64,000 bases of DNA from Pseudomonas putida (GTDB lineage: Bacteria > Pseudomonadota > Gammaproteobacteria > Pseudomonadales > Pseudomonadaceae): positions 5,844,501-5,908,500 of the forward strand of contig NZ_CP109603.1 of the NCBI RefSeq assembly GCF_025905425.1. The letters are read 5' to 3'. Below, piece after piece: positions 22,867-31,702 of this stretch. Positions within the stretch are counted from its first letter, which is position 1; every line of letters starts with the position of its first letter. Below the pieces are notes generated by a model that did no database searches, was not told where the DNA came from, and saw only the letters and a list, made by a program, of their open reading frames with translations. A program made the translations under genes and the position numbers.

Positions 22867-23676
22867 TTAAACTTCTACAGGCGTGTCCGGGTGGTTGCCC
22901 CATTCGCTCCACGAGCCGGCGTAGGCCTTGACGCGTGGGTAACCGAGGGATTTTGCCACCAGGTAGGTGAAGCCGGAGCGGCGGTGGGTCTGGCAGTGGG
23001 TGATCACTTCCTTGTCGGGGGTGATGCCCAGGTTGTTGAGGACGTCGGCGATGTCCTGGCGGATGCGCAGGTGATCGTTGAGGTCCATGCCGGCAGTCCA
23101 CTCGAAGTTGATCGCGCCGGGAATGTGCCCACCCTTGGCTGCCAGCACCTTCTCGCCGCTGAATTCCTGCGGGCCGCGTGCGTCCCAGATTACCAGGTCA
23201 TCGGCGCCCAGACGGCTTTGCAGGTACTCGCGGGTGGCAGTAGGTTCGCCGTGGATGTGCAGGTGCGCCGGCGCGTTACCGCTGGCAGGCACCTCGGTGG
23301 TGAGCTTGTCTGCCGGCCAGGCCTGGATACCGCCATTGAGGTAGTGGTAGGCCTTGTGGCCGATCACGTCGAGCAACCAGATGAAGCGCCCGGCCCAGCC
23401 GCCGCCTTCATCGTCATACACCACATACACGGCATCGTTGCGGTGGCCGAGTTCACTGAACAGTTTTTCCAGGTCGCCCAGGGCCGGCAGCAAACCGGGG
23501 GCGGGTGGCTGGCCCAACTGGGTACGCTTGCCTTCGACGAAGCGTGCGCCGGGGATATGGCCGCTGACATAGCGGTTGGCGCTGCTCAGGTCGACCAGGA
23601 TCAGCTGTGGCGAATCCAGGCGCGGCAGCAGGTCTGCGGCTTCGATCACCAGGGGCAGGCCGGAAAAGTCAGTCAT
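22867..23676 (-). CDS. Tandem-domain rhodanese (thiosulfate sulfurtransferase)
   Basis: This 269-residue protein contains two rhodanese modules. The first (residues about 10-125) lacks a catalytic Cys loop. The second holds the active loop CQTHRRSG with Cys228, which forms the persulfide. The CRYSG-style HIPGA motifs occur in both halves. Azotobacter RhdA has the same architecture and a near-identical loop. GGAG precedes the ATG at 23676 by 8 nt; a longer frame to 23766 would overlap the HDOD gene. It lies in an apparent operon with psd. Confidence 0.9.
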   Translation of the reverse strand: MTDFSGLPLVIEAADLLPRLDSPQLILVDLSSANRYVSGHIPGARFVEGKRTQLGQPPAPGLLPALGDLEKLFSELGHRNDAVYVVYDDEGGGWAGRFIWLLDVIGHKAYHYLNGGIQAWPADKLTTEVPASGNAPAHLHIHGEPTATREYLQSRLGADDLVIWDARGPQEFSGEKVLAAKGGHIPGAINFEWTAGMDLNDHLRIRQDIADVLNNLGITPDKEVITHCQTHRRSGFTYLVAKSLGYPRVKAYAGSWSEWGNHPDTPVEV

Positions 23677-23720
23677 CCACGGTCTCCAGTGTGGAAAGAG
23701 GGGCGATTGTAGCGCAAGGC

Positions 23721-25256
23721 TCAGCCCTTGCGGTTGGCAAACACGGACAGCGCGCGTTCGATGCATTGCGCGGTTTTACCAAAGGCTTGCACGCTGATAT
23801 CCGCCAGCGGTTTGCCGCTTTGGTCGGCCACCGCCAGCATCAGAACCTGGTCGTTGACTGCCAGCGAGCGCAACAGCAAGTGCTCGCTACGGAAGAACGC
23901 ACGCAGCGGGGCAGGCAGCAGGGCCGAGAACTGGCTGTGGTTGTCCGGGGTAAGGCGCAGTTGCCCGGCCTGGCTCATCAGTTTTTGCAGCAACTTGCTC
24001 TGCGCTACCTGCAGGGCCATGGCCGCCGCTTCCTTGGGCAAGCCGGCGGTCTGCTGCACACGCAGGTAGTCGGTTGCCTTGTCCAGGGTCAGCAGCATGA
24101 TGCGTTGCATGCCGCAAGCCAGCAGGGCCTCGCGTGCCTGGGTGGCCAGGTGCACGGTATTGGTGAACGGGCTGGGTTGCGCCAGCAGGTCCTGGCACAG
24201 CTTGCGCCAGCGGCTCAGCTCTTCGCTATTGGGCGGTGGTGGCGCCAGCATGCCCGGGTGCGGGCGGCGTTGCTGCCAGGGCCAGATCAGCGCTTCGGCC
24301 GGGTGGAACAGTGCCTGGCGCGCATGGCGGCGGGCGCTGGCCGCAGCTTGTTGGTGAACCTGTTGCTGCACGTCTTCCAGCGACGTCTGCAGGTACAGGG
24401 CGGTCAACAGTTGCCAGCGCAGCAAGTGCGGATTGTCCCAGCCTACCTGGGCTGCCAAGGCCAGGCCGTTGGCCAGTAACACGGTATTGGCCGGCTGGTT
24501 GAACCAGCGACGCAGGCCGGGTTCCTCGTCCAGGCGGTGTTGCTGGCTCAGCACGTCCTGCTCGCGGGCAATGTTGAATACCTGGGCCAATTGGTCGCGT
24601 TCGTCCAGCAGCATTCGGTAGCCCTGGGTCACCCACTGGGGCAGGCGCCAGTACTCTGCCATGGTCTGGCACAGCGCCATGATGCGCACGCCAAACAACT
24701 CCTGTTCCACCTGAGCGGCCTTCTCACCCTTGTGGATAACCCGCAACTCCCAGGTATCGAGCAGATTCGGGTAGGCCAGGGCCAGCGGCCAGAGCGGGGA
24801 GAGGAACAGCAGGCTGCCCCAGTGGATTTCTTGCCACAAGCGCGCCAGTCGGCTGGCGAACAGGCCGCTGGCTTGCTGCGAGGCGTGCTGGCTGATCAGT
24901 TGGAATTGGCTCAGTACAGGCGGGATCTCGTCGGCCGGCAGCGAGGGCAGGCGTTTGAGCAACTGTTCGATGCGCGTCAGGCCTAGCCGGTTAAGGGCGA
25001 TTTCCAGGCTCTCGGCAGGCTCTGCCTGGCTGGCATTGGCCGGGTGATTGGCCTCGCGCATTACCGAAAGCACCAGTGCCGGGCTATCCTGCATCAGTTC
25101 GGCGATATCGCGCAGGGAGCGGCGGCTGTCATTTATGGCAGCCAGGACCCGGTCGTAACTCTGTTTCGGCACGGGTATGCGAACACTCTCCAGCAGCTTT
25201 ACCCAGGCCTCTAACGTACGTGGCGGCTGAGCGGGCACCTTGGTTTCAATTGGCAT
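23721..25256 (-). CDS. HDOD-domain protein
   Basis: This 511-residue protein has an N-terminal HDOD module (residues about 15-220), seen in YDRVLAAINDSRRSLRDIAE, the MQDSPALVLSVMREAN segment and IALNRLGLTRIEQLL. HDOD domains are HD-fold relatives lacking the catalytic metal residues and act in signalling. Residues about 340-505 may be a GAF-like sensory domain (inference). It is divergent from motA, and its 5' end adjoins the FliA-type promoter, so a link to motility regulation is plausible. The downstream rhodanese gene is 44 bp away. Confidence 0.82.
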   Translation of the reverse strand: MPIETKVPAQPPRTLEAWVKLLESVRIPVPKQSYDRVLAAINDSRRSLRDIAELMQDSPALVLSVMREANHPANASQAEPAESLEIALNRLGLTRIEQLLKRLPSLPADEIPPVLSQFQLISQHASQQASGLFASRLARLWQEIHWGSLLFLSPLWPLALAYPNLLDTWELRVIHKGEKAAQVEQELFGVRIMALCQTMAEYWRLPQWVTQGYRMLLDERDQLAQVFNIAREQDVLSQQHRLDEEPGLRRWFNQPANTVLLANGLALAAQVGWDNPHLLRWQLLTALYLQTSLEDVQQQVHQQAAASARRHARQALFHPAEALIWPWQQRRPHPGMLAPPPPNSEELSRWRKLCQDLLAQPSPFTNTVHLATQAREALLACGMQRIMLLTLDKATDYLRVQQTAGLPKEAAAMALQVAQSKLLQKLMSQAGQLRLTPDNHSQFSALLPAPLRAFFRSEHLLLRSLAVNDQVLMLAVADQSGKPLADISVQAFGKTAQCIERALSVFANRKG

Positions 25257-25295
25257 TTTGACATCAGTCCGAACTGGCTTTTCGCTTTGAGTGGC

Positions 25296-25322
25296 TATAG
25301 TCTGGCGCAGTTCTGCCGATAA
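25296..25322 (+). promoter_or_regulatory. FliA (sigma-28) type promoter for motAB
   Basis: TATAGTCT, an 11-bp spacer and GCCGATAA match the flagellar sigma-28 consensus TAAAGTTT-N11-GCCGATAA at 6 of 8 and 8 of 8 positions. It ends 64 bp before the motA start. Confidence 0.82.
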
Positions 25323-25386
25323 GTAGAAGAAGAGTTTTAAAGCTCCCGTCTCTCACCCTGACCACGACAGCAAGTGCTTTGAACCT

Positions 25387-26238
25387 ATGGCTAAAATTAT
25401 CGGCATCATCGTCGTATTCGCGAGCGTGCTCGGCGGATACGTGCTCTCCCACGGCAAGATCGCGGCGCTGATCCAGCCGTTCGAAGTGCTGATCATCGGC
25501 GGTGCGGCTTTCGGTGCATTCCTGCAGGCCAACCCTGGCCACATGACCATGCACGTCATCAAGAAGTCGATGAAGATGTTCGGCTCGCGCTTTACCCATG
25601 CCTTCTACCTGGAGGTGCTGGGCCTGGTGTACGAAATCCTCAACAAGAGCCGTCGTGAAGGCATGATGGCCATCGAGAGTGATATCGAGGACGCCGCGGC
25701 CAGCCCGATCTTCGCCAAGTACCCCACCGTGCTGGCTGATGAGCGCATGACCGCGTACGTCTGCGACTACTTGCGCATCATGTCCACCGGCAACATGGCA
25801 CCGCACGAGCTCGAAGGCTTGTTCGACATGGAGCTGCTGAGCATGAAGGAAGAGCTCGAACACCCCTCCCATGCGGTGACCGGCATTGCCGACGGCATGC
25901 CGGGCTTCGGTATCGTTGCGGCCGTACTCGGCATTGTGGTGACCATGGCGTCGCTCGGCGACGGCGACCAGGCGGCCATCGGCATGCACGTGGGTGCGGC
26001 GCTGGTCGGTACCTTCTTCGGTATCTTGGCGGCCTATGGCTTCTTTGGCCCCTTGGCCAAGTGCCTGGAGCACGATGCCAAAGAAGAGCTCAACCTGTAC
26101 GAGTCGATCAAAGCCTCGCTGGTTGCGTCGGCCTCCGGCATGCCGCCATCCCTGGCTGTCGAATTCGGGCGCAAGGTGCTCTACCCGAAACATCGCCCAA
26201 GTTTTGCCGAGCTGGAACAAGCGGTTCGCGGTCGCTGA
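25387..26238 (+). CDS. motA: Flagellar motor stator protein MotA
   Basis: MotA forms the proton-conducting stator ring with MotB in the inner membrane. The 283-residue protein has four TM segments: two near the N-terminus (AKIIGIIVVFASVLGGYVLS and PFEVLIIGGAAFGAFL) and two after residue 170 (MPGFGIVAAVLGIVVTMASLG and the LVGTFFGILAAYGFFGPL stretch). The long cytoplasmic loop between them carries the charged torque-generating residues. Length is near E. coli MotA (295). motB starts 3 bp after its stop. The Shine-Dalgarno is weak. Confidence 0.96.
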   Translation: MAKIIGIIVVFASVLGGYVLSHGKIAALIQPFEVLIIGGAAFGAFLQANPGHMTMHVIKKSMKMFGSRFTHAFYLEVLGLVYEILNKSRREGMMAIESDIEDAAASPIFAKYPTVLADERMTAYVCDYLRIMSTGNMAPHELEGLFDMELLSMKEELEHPSHAVTGIADGMPGFGIVAAVLGIVVTMASLGDGDQAAIGMHVGAALVGTFFGILAAYGFFGPLAKCLEHDAKEELNLYESIKASLVASASGMPPSLAVEFGRKVLYPKHRPSFAELEQAVRGR

Positions 26239-26241
26239 GTC

Positions 26242-27267
26242 ATGGAGAACAATCAGCCGATAATCATCAAGCGCGTCAAGCGCTTCGGCGGCGGCCACCA
26301 TGGCGGCGCCTGGAAAATCGCCTTTGCCGACTTCGCCACGGCGATGATGGCGTTTTTCCTGGTGCTGTGGCTGTTATCCACAGCCACCCCTGAGCAGAAA
26401 ATCGCCATTGCCGGCTACTTCCAGGACCCTATCGGGTTTTCCGAGAGCGGCACACCCTACGTCATCGACCTGGGTGGCTCGCCTGAGATGGCGCCGGATA
26501 AGACCATCAACCCTGAGGTGAGGACCGAACCGACGCAGGAGTCGACGGTTCAGCTGAACAAGGACCAGGTCGAGACCATGGCCGAGCAGGTCGAGCGCGA
26601 GCGCCTTGAGCTGTTGCTGCAGGAGCTGCAGAACAAGGTCGAAGAAAACCCGCAGTTGCAGAAGTTCAAGGACCAGATCCTGTTCGAGATCACCCAGGAC
26701 GGCTTGCGTATCCAGATCATGGATGCCGAGAACCGGCCAATGTTCGACCTCGGCAGCGCGCGTCTGCAGCCGTATTTCGAAGACATCCTGCTGGCCATGG
26801 CAGACACCATCAAGGCGGTGCCGAACAAGATCAGCGTCAGCGGCCACACCGATGCCAAGCCGTTCGCCGGCACCGGTGAGTTCGGCAACTGGGAGTTGTC
26901 GGCCAACCGTGCCAACGCGGCGCGGCGCGCGCTGGTAACCGGTGGCTATCCGGAGGAGCAGGTGGCCCGGGTGGTGGGTTACGCGTCGTCGTCGTTGTTC
27001 GATCGCAAGGACCCTCTGAACCCGGTCAACCGGCGCATCGACATCATCGTGCTGACCAAGAAGGCCCAGCGTGACATCGAGGGTGAGCAGGCCGCGCCGG
27101 AAACGCCACCGGCCGCGCCTGCACCTCCAGCCGAGACCGCGCCGGGGGCTTCGGCCCCGGCGGTGCCAGAGGCTGAGCAGGCGCCGATGCAGCCGCGAGA
27201 GCTGCGCCAGAAGCTGAACATCTTCGAGGATGGGACGCTGAAGATGGACGAAGCCAAAGAGCAGTGA
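26242..27267 (+). CDS. motB: Flagellar motor stator protein MotB
   Basis: MotB anchors the stator to peptidoglycan. The 341-residue protein has a single TM helix (residues about 27-48) with the proton-binding aspartate Asp30 in AFADFATAMMAFF. A C-terminal OmpA/MotB peptidoglycan-binding domain follows (ISVSGHTDAKPF and NWELSANRANAARRALV). A Pro/Ala-rich tail of about 70 residues (APAPPAETAPGA) follows that domain. It is transcribed with motA; a GC-rich hairpin sits 5 bp after the stop. Confidence 0.96.
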   Translation: MENNQPIIIKRVKRFGGGHHGGAWKIAFADFATAMMAFFLVLWLLSTATPEQKIAIAGYFQDPIGFSESGTPYVIDLGGSPEMAPDKTINPEVRTEPTQESTVQLNKDQVETMAEQVERERLELLLQELQNKVEENPQLQKFKDQILFEITQDGLRIQIMDAENRPMFDLGSARLQPYFEDILLAMADTIKAVPNKISVSGHTDAKPFAGTGEFGNWELSANRANAARRALVTGGYPEEQVARVVGYASSSLFDRKDPLNPVNRRIDIIVLTKKAQRDIEGEQAAPETPPAAPAPPAETAPGASAPAVPEAEQAPMQPRELRQKLNIFEDGTLKMDEAKEQ

Positions 27268-27272
27268 TTGAT

Positions 27273-27293
27273 GGGGGCGGCAACGCTGCCCCC
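27273..27293. terminator. GC-rich hairpin between motB and the convergent TIR-like gene
   Basis: GGGGGC (27273-27278) pairs with GCCCCC (27288-27293), and an inner GC/GC pair closes an AAC loop. No long U-run follows. Confidence 0.65.
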
Positions 27294-27298
27294 TGCAT

Positions 27299-27778
27299 TC
27301 AAAACCCCCGGCGGATCTTGGCCTTGAGATCGGCATGAAAGAAATCGGCGTTATCCCGGTCGGCACCCAGCCCTCGCCCAGGCGGCAGTGGCATGGCCCG
27401 TTCGAACGTGCGCTCGTCGTGATAAGCACGTACGAACAGGTCGATATGCGCCCGCTCACGCATGGTCGGCCACCTGCCCAGGCATTCCGGTAGGGGTTCT
27501 GGCCCTTTGCAATAGAAGCTCACCCGGCGGCAGGCCATTGCCGCAGCCCCCAGCAGCCATGCGGTCCACCAGTCTTCGGCGGCGCCGACGGGCAATACCC
27601 CGACCCAGTGAGTCGCGTCGCTCATCTGCTGGCAGAAACTGCCATGGAGGTCATCGCGGGTCTGCCCATCGCTGTCGAACTGCACCAGTTGGGTCGGTAT
27701 GCCTTCGAGCAGCAGGCGCTCATTGAGGATGAACGCGTCGAGCCGCTCTTCGTGGCGGTAGCTGATAAAAACCGGCAT
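27299..27778 (-). CDS. Small TIR-like domain protein
   Basis: This 159-residue soluble protein begins MPVFISYRHEERLDAFILNE, the FISYxHxE first strand and box-1 loop typical of bacterial TIR (TIR_2) domains. DSDGQTRDDLHGSFCQQMSDATHWVGVL follows the order of strand B, helix B and strand C (split here as DSDGQTRDDLHG and QQMSDATHWVGVL). Where NADase TIRs carry W-x-x-x-E, the sequence is EDWWTAWLLGAA, so the catalytic Glu is not seen. It may bind nucleotides or partners rather than hydrolyse NAD. No effector or defence partner is adjacent. The assignment rests on motif reading alone. Confidence 0.6.
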   Translation of the reverse strand: MPVFISYRHEERLDAFILNERLLLEGIPTQLVQFDSDGQTRDDLHGSFCQQMSDATHWVGVLPVGAAEDWWTAWLLGAAAMACRRVSFYCKGPEPLPECLGRWPTMRERAHIDLFVRAYHDERTFERAMPLPPGRGLGADRDNADFFHADLKAKIRRGF

Positions 27779-27900
27779 GGCGGTTGGCCTCTCTGATAGA
27801 AGCCATGACCATCAGCGAAAGCAGAAGAAGGGGCAATAGACGACTGGAAAACCGGAGCGATCCTACGTGCCCCGGTAATAATTCCTACAAGTCAGCTGGC

Positions 27901-28932
27901 CTAGTAGCTGTCTTCCGGCAGGCTGGCGATGATCGAGCGGTAGCTGTTCATGCGCTGCTGCTTGATGCGGCCATCGTCCAGCGCCTTGAGCAGCGCGCAG
28001 CCCGGCTCGCGGTCATGTTTGCAGTCGCGGAAGCGGCAGGTGCCGAACAGGTCGCGGAACTCGATGAAACCACCTTCCACGTCATCACGGCTGACATGGC
28101 CCAGGCCGAATTCGCGAATACCCGGCGAGTCGATCAGGTCGCCACCGTTGGGGAAGTGGTACAGGCGTGCGGTGGTGGTGGTGTGCGTGCCCTGGCCGGA
28201 CCATTCGGAAAGGTCACCGACACGGGTGTCGGCGGCCGGCAGCAGGCTGTTGACCAGGGACGACTTGCCCACACCTGACTGGCCGACGAACACGCTGATG
28301 TGCCCGTCCAGCATCTGCTGCAGGCGTTGCATGCCATCACCCTGGTGGGCCGAGACCTCCAGCAATGGGTAGCCGAGGTCGCGATAGACTTCGAGCAGCG
28401 CATGCAGGGCCGGGCCGTTCTCGTCGTTGATCAGGTCAGCCTTGTTCAGCAGCAGCAGCGGGCGGATGCCGGCATGCTCGGCGGCTACCAGGTAGCGGTC
28501 GATCAGGTTTGGATGGGGTTCGGGCGCTGGCGCGAAGACGATCACGATCAGGTCGACGTTGGCCGCCACCGGCTTGAGCTGGCCGTGGTTGTTGGGCCGG
28601 CAGAGCTCGGTACTGCGCGGCATCTGCGCGACGATTACGCCGATGCCCTGGTTACCCGCCCGCCAGACCACGCGGTCGCCAGTGACCAGCGCAGGCAGGT
28701 TGGCCCGCAGGTGGCAGCGGAAGACCTGCCCAGCTGTATCGCCGTCCTGGGCCTCGACCTCGACCTGCACGCCAAAGTGCGCGATCACCAGGCCCAGTTG
28801 CTCTGGCCCCAGGTCGCCACCTTCCAGCTCCTGCAGCGTGTGCTGCTCGCGTTTGGCGGCGCGAGCGGCGCGCTCGTTCTGGATTTTTTCGATACGCCAG
28901 TTCTGGCGACGATTGAGCTGGCGTTTGGCCAT
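27901..28932 (-). CDS. rsgA: Ribosome small-subunit GTPase RsgA
   Basis: RsgA (YjeQ) binds the 30S subunit late in its maturation and releases RbfA using GTP. The 343-residue protein has an OB fold (residues about 35-110) and a circularly permuted G domain: G4 (LLNKADL) precedes G1 ([14 protein letters not shown]) and G3 (DSPGIREFG). The C-terminal zinc site is [14 protein letters not shown]. The long basic N-terminus ([18 protein letters not shown]) is usual. It is divergent from orn, as in E. coli; no terminator hairpin was seen in the 122-bp gap to the TIR-like gene. Confidence 0.96.
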   Translation of the reverse strand: MAKRQLNRRQNWRIEKIQNERAARAAKREQHTLQELEGGDLGPEQLGLVIAHFGVQVEVEAQDGDTAGQVFRCHLRANLPALVTGDRVVWRAGNQGIGVIVAQMPRSTELCRPNNHGQLKPVAANVDLIVIVFAPAPEPHPNLIDRYLVAAEHAGIRPLLLLNKADLINDENGPALHALLEVYRDLGYPLLEVSAHQGDGMQRLQQMLDGHISVFVGQSGVGKSSLVNSLLPAADTRVGDLSEWSGQGTHTTTTARLYHFPNGGDLIDSPGIREFGLGHVSRDDVEGGFIEFRDLFGTCRFRDCKHDREPGCALLKALDDGRIKQQRMNSYRSIIASLPEDSY

Positions 28933-29073
28933 GAAGATTCCGTGCTGAGACAGATTGAAAACGGCAGGCAGTTTAGCATGCCGGGCGGCCGACCATTCTG
29001 CTTACCTTTGCGCCGCGCATGCGCCAGCCGCCCCCGCTAGGCTACTATGACGGCCTATACGAGGAGCCCCTGC

Positions 29074-29616
29074 ATGCACAACCCACAGAACCTGATCTGG
29101 ATCGACCTGGAAATGACCGGCCTGGATCCGGACAGCGACGTCATCATCGAGATGGCCACGATTGTCACCGACAGCGATCTGAACACCCTGGCCGAAGGCC
29201 CGGTGATCGCTATTCACCACAGTGACGAAGTGCTGGCGCGCATGGACGAATGGAATACCCGTACCCATGGGGGCTCTGGGCTGACTCAGCGTGTGCGCGA
29301 GAGCAAGGTCAGCATGGCTGAGGCCGAGGCGCAGACCATTGCCTTCCTCGAACAGTGGGTGCCGAAAGGCAAGTCGCCCATCTGTGGCAACAGCATCTGC
29401 CAGGACCGCCGTTTCCTGTATCGCCACATGCGTAACCTGGAAAACTACTTCCACTACCGCAACCTCGACGTCTCGACCCTCAAGGAGCTGGCTGCACGCT
29501 GGGCGCCGAATGTGCGCGACAGTTTCAAGAAGGGTGGGACCCACCTGGCGCTGGACGATATCCGTGAGTCGATCGCCGAGCTGCGCCATTACCGCGAGCA
29601 CTTCATCAAGGTGTGA
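29074..29616 (+). CDS. orn: Oligoribonuclease
   Basis: Orn degrades 2-5 nt RNAs and is the main enzyme that removes pGpG made from cyclic di-GMP in pseudomonads. The 180-residue DEDDh exonuclease has [11 protein letters not shown] (Asp and Glu ligands), [11 protein letters not shown] and [11 protein letters not shown] (His-Asp). GAGGAG at 29061-29066 sets the ATG at 29074; an ATG 27 bp earlier overlaps the Shine-Dalgarno. A terminator follows 5 bp after the stop. Confidence 0.96.
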   Translation: MHNPQNLIWIDLEMTGLDPDSDVIIEMATIVTDSDLNTLAEGPVIAIHHSDEVLARMDEWNTRTHGGSGLTQRVRESKVSMAEAEAQTIAFLEQWVPKGKSPICGNSICQDRRFLYRHMRNLENYFHYRNLDVSTLKELAARWAPNVRDSFKKGGTHLALDDIRESIAELRHYREHFIKV

Positions 29617-29621
29617 ACCGG

Positions 29622-29654
29622 GAGGGCGCAGATATTGTGTCTGCGCCCTCTTTT
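29622..29654 (+). terminator. Rho-independent terminator of orn
   Basis: GAGGGCGCAGA (29622-29632) pairs with TCTGCGCCCTC (29640-29650) and is followed by TTTT. Confidence 0.92.
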
Positions 29655-29707
29655 GGTGCCCTGGGCAACTGGTTAGACTGCGCGCCTTTCTCGCACGGAC
29701 TCGCACC

Positions 29708-30319
29708 ATGTTGTTGATGCTCTACCTCATCGCCATCACCGCTGAAGCCATGACCGGCGCATTGTCTGCTGGCCGGCGCGGCATGGACTGGTTCGGCGTG
29801 GTGTTGATTGCCTGCGTCACCGCCCTGGGTGGCGGCTCGGTGCGCGATGTGCTGCTTGGGCACTACCCGCTGACCTGGGTGAAACACCCGGAGTACCTGG
29901 TGCTGACCAGTTGCGCGGCACTGCTGACGATTTTCATCGCGCCCATGATGCGCCGACTGCGCTCGATGTTCCTGGTGCTCGACGCCCTCGGGTTGGTGGC
30001 GTTTACCTTGATCGGTTGCATGACGGCGCTGGAAATGGGGCAGGGCATGCTGGTGGCGTCGATCAGCGGAGTGATCACCGGTGTATTTGGTGGGATCTTG
30101 CGCGATATCTTCTGTAACGACATCCCGCTGGTGTTCCGCCGCGAGCTGTATGCCAGCGTGTCGTTCGCGGCGGCATGGTTCTATCTGGGCTGTGTGCACT
30201 TCCAGCTGCCGGCGGAGCAAGCCATGTTGCTGACCTTGTTTGGTGGGTTCCTGCTGCGGTTGCTGGCGATTCGGTTCCATTGGGAAATGCCCAAGTTCCA
30301 CTACAACGACCAGCAGTGA
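29708..30319 (+). CDS. TRIC/UPF0126-family membrane protein (YicG/YadS-like)
   Basis: This 203-residue inner-membrane protein has about seven TM helices in two inverted halves. Each half carries a GG-x-x-RD signature: TALGGGSVRDVLLG near residue 45 and GVFGGILRDIFCNDIP near residue 125. Family members are prokaryotic TRIC-like cation channels or amino-acid transporters. The ATG at 29708 begins the first helix. A large REPIN follows it. The physiological substrate is unknown. Confidence 0.88.
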   Translation: MLLMLYLIAITAEAMTGALSAGRRGMDWFGVVLIACVTALGGGSVRDVLLGHYPLTWVKHPEYLVLTSCAALLTIFIAPMMRRLRSMFLVLDALGLVAFTLIGCMTALEMGQGMLVASISGVITGVFGGILRDIFCNDIPLVFRRELYASVSFAAAWFYLGCVHFQLPAEQAMLLTLFGGFLLRLLAIRFHWEMPKFHYNDQQ

Positions 30320-30339
30320 GTGTTCGCCCAAGCCTTTTT

Positions 30340-30544
30340 GCGCCTATGAGATCGAGCGCCGCCTGCGCGGCGCTTCGCGGGGCAAGCCCGCTCCCACATT
30401 TATTTCGGGTTTGTACAACACGATATTGAGGCGGGCACCAAGGGGCCGCGCGTCAATGCCTCAGGAATAACTGGCCCGAAACAAATGTGGGAGCGGGCTT
30501 GCCCCGCGAAGCGCCGCGCAGGCGGCGCTTGATCTCGCAGGCGC
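30340..30544. repeat. 205-bp REPIN with 70-bp near-perfect arms
   Basis: The arm at 30340-30409 and the reverse complement of 30475-30544 agree at 66 of 70 positions. Each arm contains the GCGGGCTTGCCCCGCGAAGC core plus an extra palindromic GCGCCGCCTGCGCGGCGC segment and the GAGATC edge. The 65-bp loop is unique. It fills the gap between the TRIC gene and convergent queG. Confidence 0.92.
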
Positions 30545-30573
30545 TGAAAACCGCCCGGCGAACTCAACGCTAC

Positions 30574-31638
30574 CTATGCTTGCCCGTGCCGCTCCAGCGC
30601 CCACGCCACATGCTCGCGCACCAGCTCCGAGGCGTCCTCGCGCCGTGACTTCAGGGCCTCGATCACCGGAATCGTCGAAGGCGCATTGCCCAACCCCACC
30701 GCCAGGTTACGCAACCAGCGCTCATAACCCGCACGCCGCAACGGCCCGCCCTCGGTCTTGCGCAGGAAAGTCTTCTCGTCCCACAAGAACATCTCGGCCA
30801 GCTCGGCATTTTCCAATCCATGCCGCGGCTGGAAGTCATTTTCCTGCGTGGGCCGGGCAAAACGGTTCCACGGGCATACGATCTGGCAGTCGTCGCATCC
30901 AAACACCCGGTTGCCCATCATCGAGCGCAACTCGACGGGAATCGCGCCCTTCAGTTCGATGGTCAGGTAGGAAATGCAGCGTCGGGCATCCAGCACATAG
31001 GGCCCGACAAAGGCTTGGGTCGGGCAGATGTCCAGGCATGCCTGGCAACGCCCGCAATGCTCGCTGGTATGGGCTTCGTCCACCGGCAACGGCAGGTCGA
31101 CGAACAGCTCGGCAAGGAAAAAGTAGCTACCCGCCTTGCGGTTGAGCAGCAGGGTATTCTTGCCGATCCAACCCAGCCCGGCCTGCTCGGCAATCGCCTT
31201 TTCCAGCACCGGGGCGCTGTCGACGAAGGCCCGGTAACCGAATGGGCCAATGTCTTCCTGGATGCGATCGGCCAGGTGCTGCACGCGTTTGCGCACCAGC
31301 TTGTGGTAGTCGCGGCCCAAGGCATAGCGTGAAACGTAGGCTTTTTCCGGCTGGGCCAGGCGTTGCGCCATCTGCGTGTCGCCGGGCAAGTAGTCCATGC
31401 GCAGCGAGACCACCCGTACCGTGCCGGGGATCAACTGGTCAGGGTGTGCGCGTTTGCCGTCGTGAGCGGCCAGGTATTCCATCTCGCCCTGGTAGCCGGC
31501 GTCGAGCCAGCGCTGCAGGTGCTTTTCGTGCTCGCCAAGGTCCACACCGGCGATGCCGACATGGGCAAAACCGAGTTCTTGGCCCCAATTCTTGATCGAT
31601 TGGGCCAGGGCGGCGAGGTCAAGTGTGCAAGCAGACAT
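30574..31638 (-). CDS. queG: Epoxyqueuosine reductase
   Basis: QueG reduces epoxyqueuosine to queuosine in tRNAs with GUN anticodons, using cobalamin and two [4Fe-4S] clusters. The 354-residue protein has the ferredoxin-like cluster motifs CGRCQACLDICP (about residues 193-204) and CDDCQIVCPWN further on, and a HEAT-like C-terminal tail (ALKSRREDASELVREHVAWAL). It is divergent from nnrD, as yjeS is from yjeF in E. coli. Confidence 0.95.
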   Translation of the reverse strand: MSACTLDLAALAQSIKNWGQELGFAHVGIAGVDLGEHEKHLQRWLDAGYQGEMEYLAAHDGKRAHPDQLIPGTVRVVSLRMDYLPGDTQMAQRLAQPEKAYVSRYALGRDYHKLVRKRVQHLADRIQEDIGPFGYRAFVDSAPVLEKAIAEQAGLGWIGKNTLLLNRKAGSYFFLAELFVDLPLPVDEAHTSEHCGRCQACLDICPTQAFVGPYVLDARRCISYLTIELKGAIPVELRSMMGNRVFGCDDCQIVCPWNRFARPTQENDFQPRHGLENAELAEMFLWDEKTFLRKTEGGPLRRAGYERWLRNLAVGLGNAPSTIPVIEALKSRREDASELVREHVAWALERHGQA

Positions 31639-31702
31639 GGATGGGCAGGCAATACGGGCTCAGGTGCGTATAATTCTGCCAGACATTGGAGCCTTTGACC
31701 CC

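Noticed and set aside
27299..28932. A TIR-based defence system (Thoeris-like) at the TIR-like gene.
   Set aside because: No SIR2-like effector or other partner lies next to it; neighbours are motB and rsgA, and the NADase glutamate is not visible.
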